Positions 62,231 to 64,000 of a stretch of 64,000 nucleotides of DNA are shown piece after piece. Position numbers and translations under genes: made by a program. The notes below the pieces were generated by a model. It was not told the DNA's origin, did no database searches, and saw only the letters and a program-made list of their open reading frames with translations. This DNA comes from Burkholderiaceae bacterium (GTDB lineage: Bacteria; Pseudomonadota; Gammaproteobacteria; Burkholderiales; Burkholderiaceae). Location: the NCBI GenBank assembly GCA_023266335.1, contig JAHFQJ010000003.1:62001-126000 (forward strand). Direction: 5' to 3'. How positions within the stretch are numbered: position 1 is the first letter of the stretch; every line of letters begins with the position of its first letter.

Positions 62231-63289
62231 TTACTTATCTTTTAAATATACATTATTATCACCTCCACAGCTAAAGCAATAATTTACAAATGCATTTTCC
62301 CGCATATTACAGCATTTACAATAATTAAATAATCCAATTCCGCAGTGCTGGCAGAAATCTCCATTTAATAAATTTGAAAAGCTTCTTTCACAGCTTGGGC
62401 AAATGTTTTTATTCATTCTATCTAAAGCTAAATCATAACTTAAGTCTTTTTTACGCTCCTGCTCGGGTAATTTTTCCGTTAGTTTTTGTTTTTCCAGATA
62501 CTCATTTAGAGCTTTAATAATATACTTACCAGCAAAAAATGTAATAATGATTCCAACAACATAGCGCACAAAACCGCCATAACTTGGTAAATACGGCACT
62601 AACTCTACAAAAAATGTAAATAATGCAAAAATAATAAAACCCCACACAAACGACCAATATGTAGTTTTACGCTTTTTAACAAATAGCCACACACCAAGGG
62701 CTAGTAAGGGTAATGTTAATAATAGTCGGTATATAAACACTCTTAATAATTGATTTTCATTAGCTAATTTTAATTTTATTTTTGCCTGCTTTTCAATTGT
62801 ATAAATTTGTGCTTGAGCTCGACTATTCTCTTGATTAATTAATAATATATTTTTTGCCTGCTCTTCAATTATGCTTTTTGCCTCCCGCTGTTTTTTCTTT
62901 AATTCATTTAATTTATTTGTTCTTTCAATCAAATCTTTATCATAATTTGCATATTTTGTAGTACGGTTAGTTGCTAACCAATTTTGATAGGTTTGGTATT
63001 CAGAATTATAATTTTCAGCAGAAGCATTTACATTTAATCTTTGTTTATCAACTTCATCTGAAATGCTTCGAATAATTTTTTCATTCTTTTTTATTTGAAT
63101 TTCAAGTGAATTTTTAATATGCCTATCACTATTTTCTATAAAATGATCAATTGTATAGGATTGTTCTACTTTAGGTAAATTACTGACTAATGTAGAACCT
63201 AAACCTATTAAAAATCCGGCAAATACAAAGGCAATTAACCATAAGCCACGGTTAAACCATTTCTCCGACACACGTAATGATTTATTCAT
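62231..63289 (-). CDS. Membrane protein with coiled coil and C-terminal double zinc ribbon
   Basis: 352 aa; N-terminal TM, coiled coil, several more TM, then CPSCERSFSNLLNGDFCQHCGIGLFNYCKCCNMRENAFVNYCFSCGG. Confidence 0.75.
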   Translation of the reverse strand: MNKSLRVSEKWFNRGLWLIAFVFAGFLIGLGSTLVSNLPKVEQSYTIDHFIENSDRHIKNSLEIQIKKNEKIIRSISDEVDKQRLNVNASAENYNSEYQTYQNWLATNRTTKYANYDKDLIERTNKLNELKKKQREAKSIIEEQAKNILLINQENSRAQAQIYTIEKQAKIKLKLANENQLLRVFIYRLLLTLPLLALGVWLFVKKRKTTYWSFVWGFIIFALFTFFVELVPYLPSYGGFVRYVVGIIITFFAGKYIIKALNEYLEKQKLTEKLPEQERKKDLSYDLALDRMNKNICPSCERSFSNLLNGDFCQHCGIGLFNYCKCCNMRENAFVNYCFSCGGDNNVYLKDK

Positions 63290-63374
63290 AATATTTATAT
63301 TATTCTTAATAACTATATCAAGAGTATACTATGATTAAATTTTTATACAAATATTGCTTGCTACTAATATGATA

Positions 63375-63581
63375 TTAAACTAATTGGGCATGTAAATCCT
63401 GCAAAGCATATACTTCTAAATCATGCATATGTTTTAAGCCTTCAATAGCAGCTTGCCCGCCTGAAAAGGTAGTATAGTAACTAATATTATTTGCAATAGC
63501 ACTGGTGCGGATTGAGCGGGAATCTGCAATAGCTGAATGAGTTTCATCAACAGTTGTGATTATTAGTGCAATTTCCTGATT
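63375..63581 (-). pseudogene. carB: Remnant of carbamoyl-phosphate synthase large subunit (3' end, MGS-like domain)
   Basis: Minus-strand frame: QEIALIITTVDETHSAIADSRSIRTSAIANNISYYTTFSGGQAAIEGLKHMHDLEVYALQDLHAQLV*; matches the extreme CarB C-terminus. Upstream same-frame stop; preceding frame ends LPEIVVDKIIKSGN, resembling the immediately upstream CarB segment (P.IVDMIKNGEI). Confidence 0.75.
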
Positions 63582-63833
63582 TTATAATCTTGTCTACAAC
63601 TATCTCTGGTAGTTGAGATGGTATTTTTTCAAAACGTGCTACTTTACTTTTTAGCGTAACTGTTTCCAGTATATTTAAGTTTGCATTTTTAGATAGTTGA
63701 TCAAGATTCATAATTATAAATAATATTTTTACTACATTTTTTATTATAGTAAAAACGCAATTATTTATTTGCAAAAATATATTTATGATGAATTTAAACA
63801 ACAACCAGCATAGGCATATTTATGTATTTGATT

Positions 63834-64000
63834 TTACATCAAAATTTGTTGTTTAGATTTAATAAATTCTAAAAACTCTTCTCCGCATTCATGATGCTGT
63901 AAGGCTAGGTCAAAAGTTGCTTTTAAATATCCTATTTTGCTCCCGCAATCGTATCTAATTCCATCATAAGCATATGCTAACACTTGCTCTTCTGTAAGTA
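63834..64000 (-). CDS. galU: UTP-glucose-1-phosphate uridylyltransferase, C-terminal part (truncated by window edge)
   Basis: Minus strand: LTEEQVLAYAYDGIRYDCGSKIGYLKATFDLALQHHECGEEFLEFIKSKQQILM*; RYDCGSK.GYL.A is the GalU C-terminal motif. Confidence 0.9.
   Translation of the reverse strand, partial: LTEEQVLAYAYDGIRYDCGSKIGYLKATFDLALQHHECGEEFLEFIKSKQQILM

Noticed and set aside
1-64000. CRISPR array
   Set aside because: Repeats found are dispersed singletons in both orientations, without regular spacing or unique spacers; no cas-like ORFs.
1-64000. Prophage or large genomic island
   Set aside because: No integrase, phage structural genes, or tRNA-flanked block seen; mostly housekeeping genes throughout.

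Overview
The window is an AT-rich, gene-dense bacterial chromosome segment. The protein repertoire (RnfB, MetR-type LysR, GltIJKL, CysE, DarP/PmbA, HemX, LpxK, Mpl) looks proteobacterial, and I lean towards a reduced, host-associated betaproteobacterium; this taxonomic call is inference only. Most of the window is conserved housekeeping: cell wall and lipid (dapF, mpl, lpxK, plsX, fabH, lspA, pgeF), central metabolism (pgi, fumC, purD, proC, cysE, thrB, trpF), DNA repair (ruvC, recO, family-4 UDG), transport and proteases. The parts that stand out are: (1) a two-gene dotD-dotC island of a type IVB (Dot/Icm-like) secretion system, in which DotC has no N-terminal lipoprotein signal; (2) a detached gspM-gspN pair of a type II secretion system; (3) a 733-aa protein that appears to carry two RraA/HMG-aldolase-like domains; (4) a MITE-like dispersed repeat family with about 7 copies and TA-flanked imperfect inverted termini, two of which bracket metR, plus a second dispersed family that sits beside gspM and dotD; (5) decayed genes (carB 3' end, an IS1-type transposase, a frameshifted small ORF) consistent with ongoing genome erosion; (6) several unrecognised ORFs, including a glycosyltransferase-methyltransferase fusion, two small CxxC proteins inside the glt cluster, and a soluble 399-aa orphan. 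No rRNA, convincing tRNA or CRISPR array was seen. All calls come from reading the sequence; no database search was run.
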